From NCBI GenBank assembly GCA_000435595.1, contig FR895450.1, positions 1-6,513 on the forward strand: a stretch of DNA of 6,513 nucleotides, written 5' to 3'. Under the pieces are notes generated by a model. It ran no database searches, was not told the origin of the DNA, and was given only the letters and a program-made list of their open reading frames with translations. The DNA is from Firmicutes bacterium CAG:882 (lineage in GTDB: Bacteria > Bacillota > Clostridia > Lachnospirales > Lachnospiraceae). The translations under genes were made by a program, and so were the position numbers. Shown here piece after piece: positions 1-5,946 of this stretch. Positions within the stretch are counted from its first letter, which is position 1; the number at the start of each line of letters is the position of its first letter.

Positions 1-277
1 GCCGGGTAATTATGATCTGGTGCTGATGGATGTGCAGATGCCGGTAATGAATGGGTATGAGGCTACCAGACAGATCCGCGCACTGAATGATCCGGCACTG
101 GCGGGAATCACCATCATTGCCATGACTGCAAATGCATTTGATGAGGACAAAAAGAAAGCACTAGAATGCGGTATGGACGGATTCTTAACCAAACCCATAG
201 TTATTGAGGAATTGATTGGTACAATACAGAAAAATCTGGAACAGGTGTCAGGGGTATCGGAAAAGCCACACAAATAA
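1..277 (+). CDS. C-terminal REC domain of a (probable hybrid sensor kinase) protein, 5'-partial
   Basis: Only the last 91 codons are in the window; the reading frame is open from base 2, so the gene starts upstream. The protein is the second half of a response-regulator receiver domain. The phospho-acceptor Asp (codon 29-31) sits in LVLMDVQMP, followed by MNGYE, the conserved Thr (125-127) in IIAMTANAF, and the conserved Lys (191-193) in LTKPI. The domain takes phosphate from a histidine kinase. After it come about 20 polar residues and the stop, with no DNA-binding or HPt domain, as is usual when REC is the last domain of a hybrid kinase. The complete hybrid kinase at 2796-4961 has a very similar REC, which supports the same architecture here. 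A stand-alone CheY-like protein or the end of another multidomain regulator is possible. Arg CGC, Ile ATC and Leu CTG codons are more evident here than in the paralogue. REC assignment is firm; the whole-protein type is inferred. Confidence 0.88.
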   Translation, partial: PGNYDLVLMDVQMPVMNGYEATRQIRALNDPALAGITIIAMTANAFDEDKKKALECGMDGFLTKPIVIEELIGTIQKNLEQVSGVSEKPHK

Positions 278-329
278 AGGAGCAACAAGAAAATCTGTTT
301 TTTTCAAAAAAGCGTTTTGTTTGTCGCAC

Positions 330-358
330 TTGATTATTGGATGGTTCTATGCTATGCT
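330..358 (+). promoter_or_regulatory. Probable sigma-A promoter for hisS
   Basis: A -35 TTGATT (330-335) and a -10 TATGCT (353-358) are separated by exactly 17 bases. Each matches the consensus at four of six positions. Transcription would begin near 365, giving a leader of about 80 nt before the hisS start. AT-rich sequence (299-320) lies just upstream. No convincing intrinsic terminator separates the upstream REC gene from this promoter, so some read-through is possible. Confidence 0.6.
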
Positions 359-382
359 TATTACAATTTTTTAAATGAAAAC

Positions 383-416
383 AAGCATGTCAGACTATAT
401 AGGACGGCATGCTTTT
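383..416 (+). promoter_or_regulatory. Hairpin in the hisS leader, attenuator- or terminator-like
   Basis: Arms AAGCATGTC (383-391) and GGCATGCTT (406-414) pair over 9 bp with one G-U, around a 14-nt loop that itself contains the self-complementary CTATATAG. The 3' arm runs into TTTT (413-416) and an A-rich stretch precedes it, so it has the shape of a weak intrinsic terminator. It lies between the proposed promoter and the ribosome binding site AGGAGA (435-440). It may therefore attenuate hisS, or end transcripts from the upstream kinase gene. The conserved T-box sequence often found in leaders of Firmicute aminoacyl-tRNA synthetase genes is not seen, and the leader is too short for a T-box. 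Confidence 0.45.
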
Positions 417-447
417 GTACAAAATATATAATACAGGAGAATAATTC

Positions 448-1803
448 ATGGGTGAGATTGTTGAACCAAGGACCCTGTCCGGTTTTATGGAGCTTCTTCC
501 TAAGGATCAGGTTATTTTTGAAAAGATTAAGTCGGAGATGGAGAAGGTATATCAGAAGTATGGCTTTTTCCCGCTTGATACACCGGTGTTGGAGGACAGC
601 AGGATTCTTCTTGCAAAGGCAGGCGGAGAGACCGAGAAGCAGATTTACAGATTTAACAAGGGTGACACAGACCTCACAATGCGTTTTGACCTTACCGTTC
701 CTTTGGCAAAGTATGTTGCAAAGAATTATTCCGAGCTGACTTTTCCATTCAGGAGATACCAGATTGGCAAGGTGTACCGCGGAGAGAGAGCACAGAAGGG
801 AAGATTCAGAGAGTTCTACCAGGCGGATATTGATATTGTGGGAGACGGAAGCCTGAGTATTGTCAATGACGCTGAGATTCCAAGTATTATTTATAATCTT
901 TTTAAGAATTTAGGCATTGAGGACTTTGTTATACGAATCAACAACAGAAAGGTTCTCAACGGACTGTTCGATAATTTCGGAGTTAAAGAGTCGGCAGTGG
1001 ATATTTTAAGAATTATAGATAAGATAGACAAGATTGGCAGAGACAATGTTGCCAAGGAGCTTGTTGAGCTTAATGTACCTGAGACTACTGTCAATGAGAT
1101 GCTTGATATACTCACGTTCGACGGAAGCAACGAGGAGAAGGTTGCCAGACTCAAGAGCTTTGCAGGCTGTAATGAGGTGTTTGATGCCGGTCTTGAGGAG
1201 CTTACCACTGTTATAGGCTATATTGCAGGTTTTGGCGTTCCGTCGGATTATTATAAGATTGACTTATCCATTGCGAGAGGGCTTGATTACTATACGGGAA
1301 CCGTATATGAGACATTTATTAAGAATCATCCTGAGTATGGCAGTGTGTGCAGCGGCGGCCGTTATGATAATCTTGCCGGGTATTATACGAAGAAATCACT
1401 TCCGGGTGTAGGTATTTCAATAGGTCTTACGAGATTGTTCTATGTTCTGTGTGAGAATGATTTTCTCAACAGGGCACATGAGAGCCAGCTTGAGGCACTT
1501 GTCATTCCTATGACAGAGGATATGAACTATGCGGTTAAGACTGCTACAGAGCTTAGAAGAGCAGGCATCAATACTCAGATTTACCTTGAGGAAGGCAAGT
1601 TTAAGAAGAAGCTGACTTACGGAAGCAGGCTCACAATTCCGTTCTGTGTGATATTAGGTTCGGATGAGATTGAGGCAGGCCATGTTACGATAAAGAATAT
1701 GAGTACAGGTGACCAGAAGACTACGGATTTGCAGGAGGCAGTTGCAATTATTAACAGTTATAAGGATATGCAGAAAAAGATTCAGTATGTAAATATGCAC
1801 TGA
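448..1803 (+). CDS. hisS: Histidyl-tRNA synthetase (HisRS), eukaryotic/archaeal-like clade
   Basis: The 451-residue cytoplasmic class II synthetase charges tRNA-His with histidine using ATP. Visible in order: motif 1 region (about residues 10-48); MRFDLTVP (78-85); motif 2 with R111 in KVYRGER followed by KGRFREFYQADIDIVG; the histidine-specific motif RGLDYYTGTVYE starting at the catalytic-type Arg277; GSVCSGGRYDNLAGYY; motif 3 GVGISIGLTRL with R329; and an anticodon-binding domain from about residue 348 to 440. The regulatory paralogue HisZ is unlikely because all catalytic motifs and the anticodon domain are present. DLTVP in place of the bacterial PEGTA, REFYQ, and the RINNRKVLNGLF segment match eukaryotic/archaeal HisRS better than the E. 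coli type. ATG at 448 follows AGGAGA (435-440) with a 7-base spacer. The gene appears to be transcribed alone; no aspS or his biosynthesis gene is adjacent. Confidence 0.96.
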   Translation: MGEIVEPRTLSGFMELLPKDQVIFEKIKSEMEKVYQKYGFFPLDTPVLEDSRILLAKAGGETEKQIYRFNKGDTDLTMRFDLTVPLAKYVAKNYSELTFPFRRYQIGKVYRGERAQKGRFREFYQADIDIVGDGSLSIVNDAEIPSIIYNLFKNLGIEDFVIRINNRKVLNGLFDNFGVKESAVDILRIIDKIDKIGRDNVAKELVELNVPETTVNEMLDILTFDGSNEEKVARLKSFAGCNEVFDAGLEELTTVIGYIAGFGVPSDYYKIDLSIARGLDYYTGTVYETFIKNHPEYGSVCSGGRYDNLAGYYTKKSLPGVGISIGLTRLFYVLCENDFLNRAHESQLEALVIPMTEDMNYAVKTATELRRAGINTQIYLEEGKFKKKLTYGSRLTIPFCVILGSDEIEAGHVTIKNMSTGDQKTTDLQEAVAIINSYKDMQKKIQYVNMH

Positions 1804-1815
1804 TCGACAAAATAA

Positions 1816-1926
1816 AAGAGATGCGAAAAATCAATTTTATATGAGCAGGCAGCGAAGCTGATTGCGGATATCATTGATATTAGATTCAAATTAGACAGAC
1901 CTGTCAACAGGCTGATTCATGCATGA
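1816..1926 (+). pseudogene. Possible short coding remnant after hisS (very tentative)
   Basis: One frame is open from after TAA (1813-1815) to TGA (1924-1926) and reads like protein (…EQAAKLIADIIDIRFKLDRP…), but it has no start codon. An ATG at 1821 lies in a different frame and stops at 1842-1844, so a frameshift near 1842 would be needed to join them. After the TGA the same frame runs on without a stop into the lipoprotein gene. I recognise no family, and the 3' half overlaps the large palindrome. It could be a decayed gene or chance. Confidence 0.15.
1879..1907 (-). promoter_or_regulatory. Promoter-like pair on the minus strand, facing the 3' end of hisS
   Basis: On the minus strand a perfect -35 TTGACA (bases 1907 down to 1902) is followed 17 bases later by TCTAAT (1884 down to 1879), five of six matches to the -10 consensus. 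Transcription would start near 1872 and run antisense into the end of hisS. No minus-strand coding gene or clear terminator follows. The -35 lies inside the left arm of the palindrome at 1897-1946. The match is good, but a product is not evident. Confidence 0.35.
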
Positions 1927-1946
1927 ATTGGGCTGCTGATAGGTCT
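1897..1946. repeat. Near-perfect 50-nt palindrome between hisS and the sensory operon
   Basis: Base i pairs with base 3843-i from 1897/1946 to the centre at 1921/1922. Of 25 pairs, 20 are Watson-Crick, three are G-U, and two (1907/1936 and 1911/1932) are mismatches. The central 14 bases, ATTCATGCATGAAT (1915-1928), are a perfect palindrome. As RNA it would form a long, almost loopless hairpin. Only TCTTTA follows on the + strand, so it is not a typical intrinsic terminator, although it is well placed to end hisS transcripts or protect their 3' end. A mobile-element remnant or a large protein-binding site are alternatives. A smaller palindrome, ATATCA-T-TGATAT, lies nearby at 1868-1880. Confidence 0.7.
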
Positions 1947-1965
1947 TTACATATTGAGGCGGAAG

Positions 1966-1980
1966 AAGGAGGGAAGGATG
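1966..1980 (+). promoter_or_regulatory. Ribosome binding site that fixes the lipoprotein start
   Basis: AAGGAGG (1966-1972) is a full match to the anti-Shine-Dalgarno sequence and sits 5 bases before ATG 1978. An in-frame TTG at 1954 would lengthen the protein by 8 residues but lacks such a site and would lie upstream of this one. The signal peptide also reads naturally from ATG 1978. Confidence 0.85.
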
Positions 1981-2796
1981 AAGAAGGCACATTTTAAAAA
2001 ATATATATTTTTTTCGATGTTATTTTATGCCGTTATGTGTATCTCGGGCTGCATGAAAGTCAGGGATAACACGGATATTGAAGAAACTGCTCCCAAAATT
2101 GTGATAGGCAGTGATATATATGAGCCATATCTGTACAGGGATGAATATGGTGAGTTTGAGGGTATAGATGTTGAGATTGCTACAGAAGCTCTTAAGAGGA
2201 TGGGGTATGCGCCGGAGTTTAAAGTGATTGTATGGGAGAATAAGAAGGATTACCTGGCTGATGGAGAGATAGACTGCCTTTGGGGGTGCTTCAGTATGAA
2301 TGGAAGAGAGGAAGAGTATCAGTGGGCAGGACCATATCTATACAGCAGACAGATGGCTGTAGTCCGGCAGGACAGCGTTATAACAGAATTAAATGACCTT
2401 GTTGGGAAGATGGTTGCGGTTCAGGAGACATCAAAGGCTGAGGAGTATTTTCTGCATTCGACAGACAGTAACGTGCCTGAGGTTAAGTTGGTGTACTGTT
2501 TTTCAAGCATGGACGAAGTGTTCGCAGCACTTAGAAAAAATTATGTGGACGCAATCTGCGGGCATGAGAATGCGCTTAGGGCATTTATCGGGACGGCACC
2601 GGATGAGTACAGATTGTTGGATGGAAGCCTTCTGGTTTCAGGTCTTGGAGCAGCGTTTGACAATGGATATGATTCTGAGTTCGTGTCGGAGCTTGGAAAA
2701 GTTCTTAATGATATGATGACCGACGGGACAACGGCACGAATTGTTGAGAAATACGGATTGGATGTGGACAAAGCTCTTGGGAGGGAGGAGAACTAG
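1978..2796 (+). CDS. Extracytoplasmic solute-binding lipoprotein (SBP_bac_3 type), probable co-sensor
   Basis: A 272-residue precursor. MKKAHFKK is followed by a hydrophobic stretch and a lipobox ISGC with Cys25 as the lipid-modified residue, so the mature protein should be anchored on the outer face of the membrane. The rest is an amino-acid-type periplasmic-binding fold: KIVIGSDIYEPYLY opening strand, the family signature EGIDVEIATEALKRMGY, and NGREEEYQWAGPY in which Arg110 aligns with the Arg that binds the ligand carboxylate in amino-acid binders. YVDAICGHE lies where many family members have a ligand-binding Asp after DA; here His196/Glu197 occupy that region, so the ligand may differ. 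The C-terminal lobe ends with DGTTARIVEKYG. Its stop overlaps the kinase start by one base (TAGTG), and no ABC permease or ATPase is near. I infer a sensory rather than transport role. The ligand is unknown. Confidence 0.9.
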   Translation: MKKAHFKKYIFFSMLFYAVMCISGCMKVRDNTDIEETAPKIVIGSDIYEPYLYRDEYGEFEGIDVEIATEALKRMGYAPEFKVIVWENKKDYLADGEIDCLWGCFSMNGREEEYQWAGPYLYSRQMAVVRQDSVITELNDLVGKMVAVQETSKAEEYFLHSTDSNVPEVKLVYCFSSMDEVFAALRKNYVDAICGHENALRAFIGTAPDEYRLLDGSLLVSGLGAAFDNGYDSEFVSELGKVLNDMMTDGTTARIVEKYGLDVDKALGREEN

Positions 2797-2798
2797 TG
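2784..2798 (+). promoter_or_regulatory. Ribosome binding site and GTG start of the kinase, inside the lipoprotein gene
   Basis: GGAGGAG (2784-2790) lies 5 bases before GTG 2796, whose G is also the last base of the lipoprotein TAG stop. No ATG occurs in this frame until inside the first membrane segment, so GTG is the only start that keeps the N-terminus intact. The overlap indicates translational coupling and near-equal production of the two proteins. Confidence 0.85.
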
Positions 2799-4961
2799 GA
2801 TAATAAGGGGGAAAAATCCGGGACACGGAGAGTTGTAAGGCTGGCAGCGATAATTTTAATTCTGTGTATGGTGGCAATACAGCTGTTGTCAGTGCATTAT
2901 GGGCTCGCGGCAACGGCTGAGCTGAAAGAGCAGACTGTTGAATATGCGAAGGAAAAGCTTGAGACTTATGACAATTACCGTGCAAATGACATGACTAAGA
3001 GCCTTGTGCGTCTGCTTGATAAGACATTGGCGGCAATACATAATTTGGAATATGAGAAAGATTTTTATGCTCAGAGTATCGGTGCGTATGCATATGAACA
3101 GCATTTGGCAGGAATTATAGTTCTTGATGAACACATGGATACGGTTATGCAGACAGTAGTGCGTAATGAACCGGATATTGAGTGGGACAGCCTGATACAG
3201 AGAGAAAGTGTTGCGGAGGTAATTGAATGTAATAAGAAGGTATATATGACGAGGGCATCTGCCGGTGACGAACAATATGATATAGCTGTTGCCGCGCGCA
3301 AGGATGCACCGGGTGCCGTGATAGCTTATACCTTGCAGGATACTGTAATGGATGGAGTTAATGATATCACGATTGACAGTATATTTGAGAATACGCAGAT
3401 TGCAAGCGGAGGGCTTATTGTAATATCAGAGGGTGACAATGTGGTTGCAGCCAACAGTTCGGATGCCTGCAGGCTTGATGCAAAACAATGGAAGAAGCTT
3501 TGCTCTGACGGAAAAAGTATAACTGACAGTCTGAGCAGAGTGAGATATGATGGGAGAAGCTGGTACATAAGCGAGGCAAGATATAAGAGCTATACGATAC
3601 ATACATTGTTCCCTGTATTTCAGGTATACAAGCTGTATATAGTCATAGAAGCGGCAGTTGTGCTTGTTTACATTATTATATGCGTGCTTATGTGGGGAGT
3701 TAACAGCAATGTGGCGCGGAAGAATTATTATATGGAAAAACAACGTCAGACAGAATTGCAGAATGCTCTTGAGCAGGCGGAACGTGCGACAGCGGCAAAG
3801 AGTACTTTTTTATCAAATATGAGTCATGATATCAGGACTCCCATGAATGCCATAATCGGATTTACGAAGCTTCTTCGTGAACAGCTTGGAAACAGGGAAA
3901 AGGCACTTGACTATCTTGACAAGATAGATGATTCGAGCCGGTATCTGCTTGAGATACTCAACAATGTGCTTGATATTGCTAAAATCGAGAGCGGCAAGGT
4001 GAAGCTTGAGGAGTCTGTTATATGCATAGATGACCAATGCAGAGAGATATATAACGTCTTTGAAAATCAGATGATTAACAAGGAACTTAAGTTTTCGCTG
4101 GATGTCAGGATTGAACATCATTATGTGAGCTGTGATATATTGAAAGTAAAGCAGATAATATTCAATCTTTTAAGCAATGCTTACAAATACACAACCTCAG
4201 GTGGAAGCGTAGCCTTCAGCGTTGAAGAACATCCCTGTGAGAGAGAAGGCTATGGGCAGTATGTGACGCAGGTTGAGGACACGGGAATCGGAATGTCGGA
4301 AGAGTTCATGTCGCACATATTTGAGGAGTTTGAGAGGGAGAGAACGTCAACGGAGAGCAGGCAGCCCGGAACGGGGCTTGGTATGGCAATAGCAGAGCAG
4401 CTTGCTGAGCTTATGGATGGAAGAATAGAGGTTGAGAGTGCGCTCGGACAAGGCAGTAAGTTCACTCTGTACCTTGAGCATAAGCTTGCAGATGCGGCAC
4501 CGATGGTTGAACAGACGGACAACCTGAATATCGAGAGCAGTGTAACTGCAGGCAGGAGAATTCTGCTGGCAGAAGACAATGATATGAATGCACAGATAAC
4601 CGTAGAGATTCTTAAATTTTACGGTTTTGATGTCGACAGGGCAAAGGACGGCGTAGAATGTGTGTCGATGCTTGACAGAGCGGAGCCTCAATATTACAGC
4701 CTGGTGCTTATGGATATACAGATGCCTAATATGAATGGGTATGAGGTTGCCAAGCGTATAAGGGCGATGGCTGATTCAGCAAAGGCAGACATTCCTATAA
4801 TAGCCATGACGGCGAATGCTTTTGAGGAAGATAAAAAAACGGCATTTCAGGCAGGAATGAACGGGCATGTCACGAAGCCGATAGAGATTGACAAGATGAT
4901 GCAGACGATTAAAAAGATTATGATACAGAGAGGAAAACATATAGAAGATGAAGAACAATAA
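2796..4961 (+). CDS. Membrane hybrid sensor histidine kinase (sensor–HisKA–HATPase–REC)
   Basis: 721 residues. Order: membrane segment 1 (about 16-35); an extracytoplasmic region of about 245 residues (36-279) with a helical start and alternating strands (GIIVLDE, GGLIVISEG, RSWYIS) suggestive of a Cache/PAS-like sensor; membrane segment 2 (280-302); a Glu/Gln-rich probable coiled-coil linker (about 310-335); HisKA with the phosphorylated His344 in SHDIRTP; HATPase with N box N457/N461, G1 D495 in EDTGIGM and G2 GTGLGM (525-530); and REC (588-705) with acidic E593/D594, phospho-acceptor Asp640, Thr672 and Lys694. All residues needed for autophosphorylation and His-to-Asp transfer are visible. 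There is no HPt or DNA-binding domain, so phosphate probably passes to a separate HPt protein. It is coupled by one base to the binding lipoprotein upstream and by 14 bases to the permease downstream. Stimulus and output are unknown; the Cache assignment is tentative. Confidence 0.95.
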   Translation: MDNKGEKSGTRRVVRLAAIILILCMVAIQLLSVHYGLAATAELKEQTVEYAKEKLETYDNYRANDMTKSLVRLLDKTLAAIHNLEYEKDFYAQSIGAYAYEQHLAGIIVLDEHMDTVMQTVVRNEPDIEWDSLIQRESVAEVIECNKKVYMTRASAGDEQYDIAVAARKDAPGAVIAYTLQDTVMDGVNDITIDSIFENTQIASGGLIVISEGDNVVAANSSDACRLDAKQWKKLCSDGKSITDSLSRVRYDGRSWYISEARYKSYTIHTLFPVFQVYKLYIVIEAAVVLVYIIICVLMWGVNSNVARKNYYMEKQRQTELQNALEQAERATAAKSTFLSNMSHDIRTPMNAIIGFTKLLREQLGNREKALDYLDKIDDSSRYLLEILNNVLDIAKIESGKVKLEESVICIDDQCREIYNVFENQMINKELKFSLDVRIEHHYVSCDILKVKQIIFNLLSNAYKYTTSGGSVAFSVEEHPCEREGYGQYVTQVEDTGIGMSEEFMSHIFEEFERERTSTESRQPGTGLGMAIAEQLAELMDGRIEVESALGQGSKFTLYLEHKLADAAPMVEQTDNLNIESSVTAGRRILLAEDNDMNAQITVEILKFYGFDVDRAKDGVECVSMLDRAEPQYYSLVLMDIQMPNMNGYEVAKRIRAMADSAKADIPIIAMTANAFEEDKKTAFQAGMNGHVTKPIEIDKMMQTIKKIMIQRGKHIEDEEQ

Positions 4962-5895
4962 TGATATTTTACAAAAAACATGGGTGGTGTGTGTGCTTGC
5001 ACTTGTATGTACATTCCTGTGGGGAAGTGCATCACCGTGTATTAAGCTTGGATATGCACTTTTTGAGATACCGTCGGGTGAGACGTGGACACAGGTATTG
5101 TTTGCAGGTATGAGATTTGTACTGGCAGGGATATTAACCATACTTATTGGAAGTGTGATTAACCGAAAGCCGCTGCTTCCGTCTAAATCTTCGGCATTCA
5201 ATATAGTAAAGCTTGCGCTGTTCCAGACAATACTTCAGTACATATTCTTCTACATGGGGCTTGCACATAACAGCGGTGTCAAGGCGTCGATAATTAACGG
5301 CTCCAATACATTTCTTGTGATACTGGTTGCCGGTCTGGTATTCAGGCAGGAAAAGCTTGATTTTAGGAAGCTTGCAGGATGTATTATCGGATTTGCGGGT
5401 GTTATCGTAGTTACGATGAATGGACAGAAAATTGATATGAATTTAAGTCTTATGGGGGAGGGAAGCCTGTTTTTGGCAGCTCTCTCGTATGCATTCTCAT
5501 CGTGCCTGATTAAGATATATTCTAAGAAGGATAATCCGGTTATGTTAAGCGGATATCAGTTTATTTTCGGTGGAATTGTCATGGTAATACTGGGGTATGC
5601 AATGGGAGGAAAAATAAATCACGTTTCGATGAGCGCGGTTCTCATGCTGCTTTATCTGGCATGTATTTCTGCTGTTGCGTACTCATTATGGGGAATTCTT
5701 TTAAAGCATAACCCTGTGTCTAAGGTGGCAATATTCGGTTTTACCAATCCGGTGTTTGGTGTGCTGTTATCGGCATGGTGGCTCGGCGAGGGAGGAAAGG
5801 AGCTGGGACTTAAAGCAGTTGTGGCATTAGTGCTTGTGTGCGTGGGAATATGCATAGTCAATGTAAAACCGCACTCCGGGGAGGTAAAAGCGTGA
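4948..5895 (+). CDS. EamA-family (DMT superfamily) membrane transporter
   Basis: A 315-residue, strongly hydrophobic protein with about ten membrane segments in two homologous EamA halves. The first half (about 13-157) starts with TFLWGSASPCIKLG and ends with the hallmark FRQEKLDFRKLAGCIIGFAGVIVV (written here in part: E135, K141-L142-A143-G144, G151). The second half (about 170-307) ends with a matching WLGEGGKELG segment followed by a final helix. Family members export or import amino acids and other metabolites using ion gradients; the substrate cannot be told from sequence. ATG 4948 overlaps the end of the kinase gene by 14 bases in another frame. The nearest Shine-Dalgarno-like AGAGAGGA (4927-4934) is 13 bases away, which is long, so initiation may depend on coupling to kinase translation. 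Placement in the operon suggests a link with the sensed compound, but that is inference. The length is normal for the family. Confidence 0.93.
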   Translation: MKNNNDILQKTWVVCVLALVCTFLWGSASPCIKLGYALFEIPSGETWTQVLFAGMRFVLAGILTILIGSVINRKPLLPSKSSAFNIVKLALFQTILQYIFFYMGLAHNSGVKASIINGSNTFLVILVAGLVFRQEKLDFRKLAGCIIGFAGVIVVTMNGQKIDMNLSLMGEGSLFLAALSYAFSSCLIKIYSKKDNPVMLSGYQFIFGGIVMVILGYAMGGKINHVSMSAVLMLLYLACISAVAYSLWGILLKHNPVSKVAIFGFTNPVFGVLLSAWWLGEGGKELGLKAVVALVLVCVGICIVNVKPHSGEVKA

Positions 5896-5903
5896 TAGAC
5901 ATA

Positions 5904-5925
5904 TTTGTCATGCTGCCTTGACAAA
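5904..5925. promoter_or_regulatory. Inverted repeat over the -35 of the trpB2 promoter (candidate operator)
   Basis: Perfect 7-bp arms TTTGTCA (5904-5910) and TGACAAA (5919-5925) surround 8 bases, and the right arm covers the -35 hexamer. No T-run follows, so it is a poor terminator for the permease gene. Its position fits a repressor site. It has the same overall length as the next repeat. Confidence 0.45.
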
Positions 5926-5946
5926 CACACTTTAACGTGTTATTGT
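5918..5946 (+). promoter_or_regulatory. Strong sigma-A promoter of trpB2
   Basis: A perfect -35 TTGACA (5918-5923) and a -10 TATTGT (5941-5946; four of six matches) are separated by 17 bases. Transcription would start near 5953, giving a leader of about 28 nt. This leaves no room for a trp attenuator or T-box, so control, if any, is probably at initiation. Confidence 0.8.

Noticed and set aside
278..329. Intrinsic terminator after the REC gene
   Set aside because: The T-rich run at 298-306 has no GC-rich stem before it, and the A/T runs can form only a weak four-pair hairpin.
427..432. Perfect TATAAT just before the hisS ribosome binding site
   Set aside because: There is no -35 at a proper distance and no extended -10 TG. 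A start there would fall around 439, inside the ribosome binding site itself.
365..447. T-box riboswitch for hisS
   Set aside because: The leader is only about 80 nt and shows no T-box consensus or specifier-loop-like structure.
317..739. Open frame across the hisS promoter and 5' end
   Set aside because: It runs out of frame through conserved HisRS motifs and has no ribosome binding site or recognisable domain, so it is a shadow of hisS.
448..1803. HisZ, the regulatory subunit of ATP phosphoribosyltransferase
   Set aside because: The catalytic motif 2 and 3 arginines, RGLDYYTGTVYE and a full anticodon-binding domain are all present, and no his biosynthesis gene is adjacent.
1954..1977. TTG start giving an 8-residue longer lipoprotein
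   Set aside because: The strong AAGGAGG at 1966-1972 lies inside that extension and serves ATG 1978, from which the signal peptide reads normally.
4776..5201. Minus-strand open frame of 141 codons across the kinase/permease junction
   Set aside because: It is antisense to clearly conserved REC and EamA coding sequence, with no protein-family features of its own.
5898..5909. GACA-TATT-TGTC hairpin after the permease stop as terminator
   Set aside because: It has only four pairs and no following T-run, and the more convincing 7-bp repeat at 5904-5925 overlaps it.
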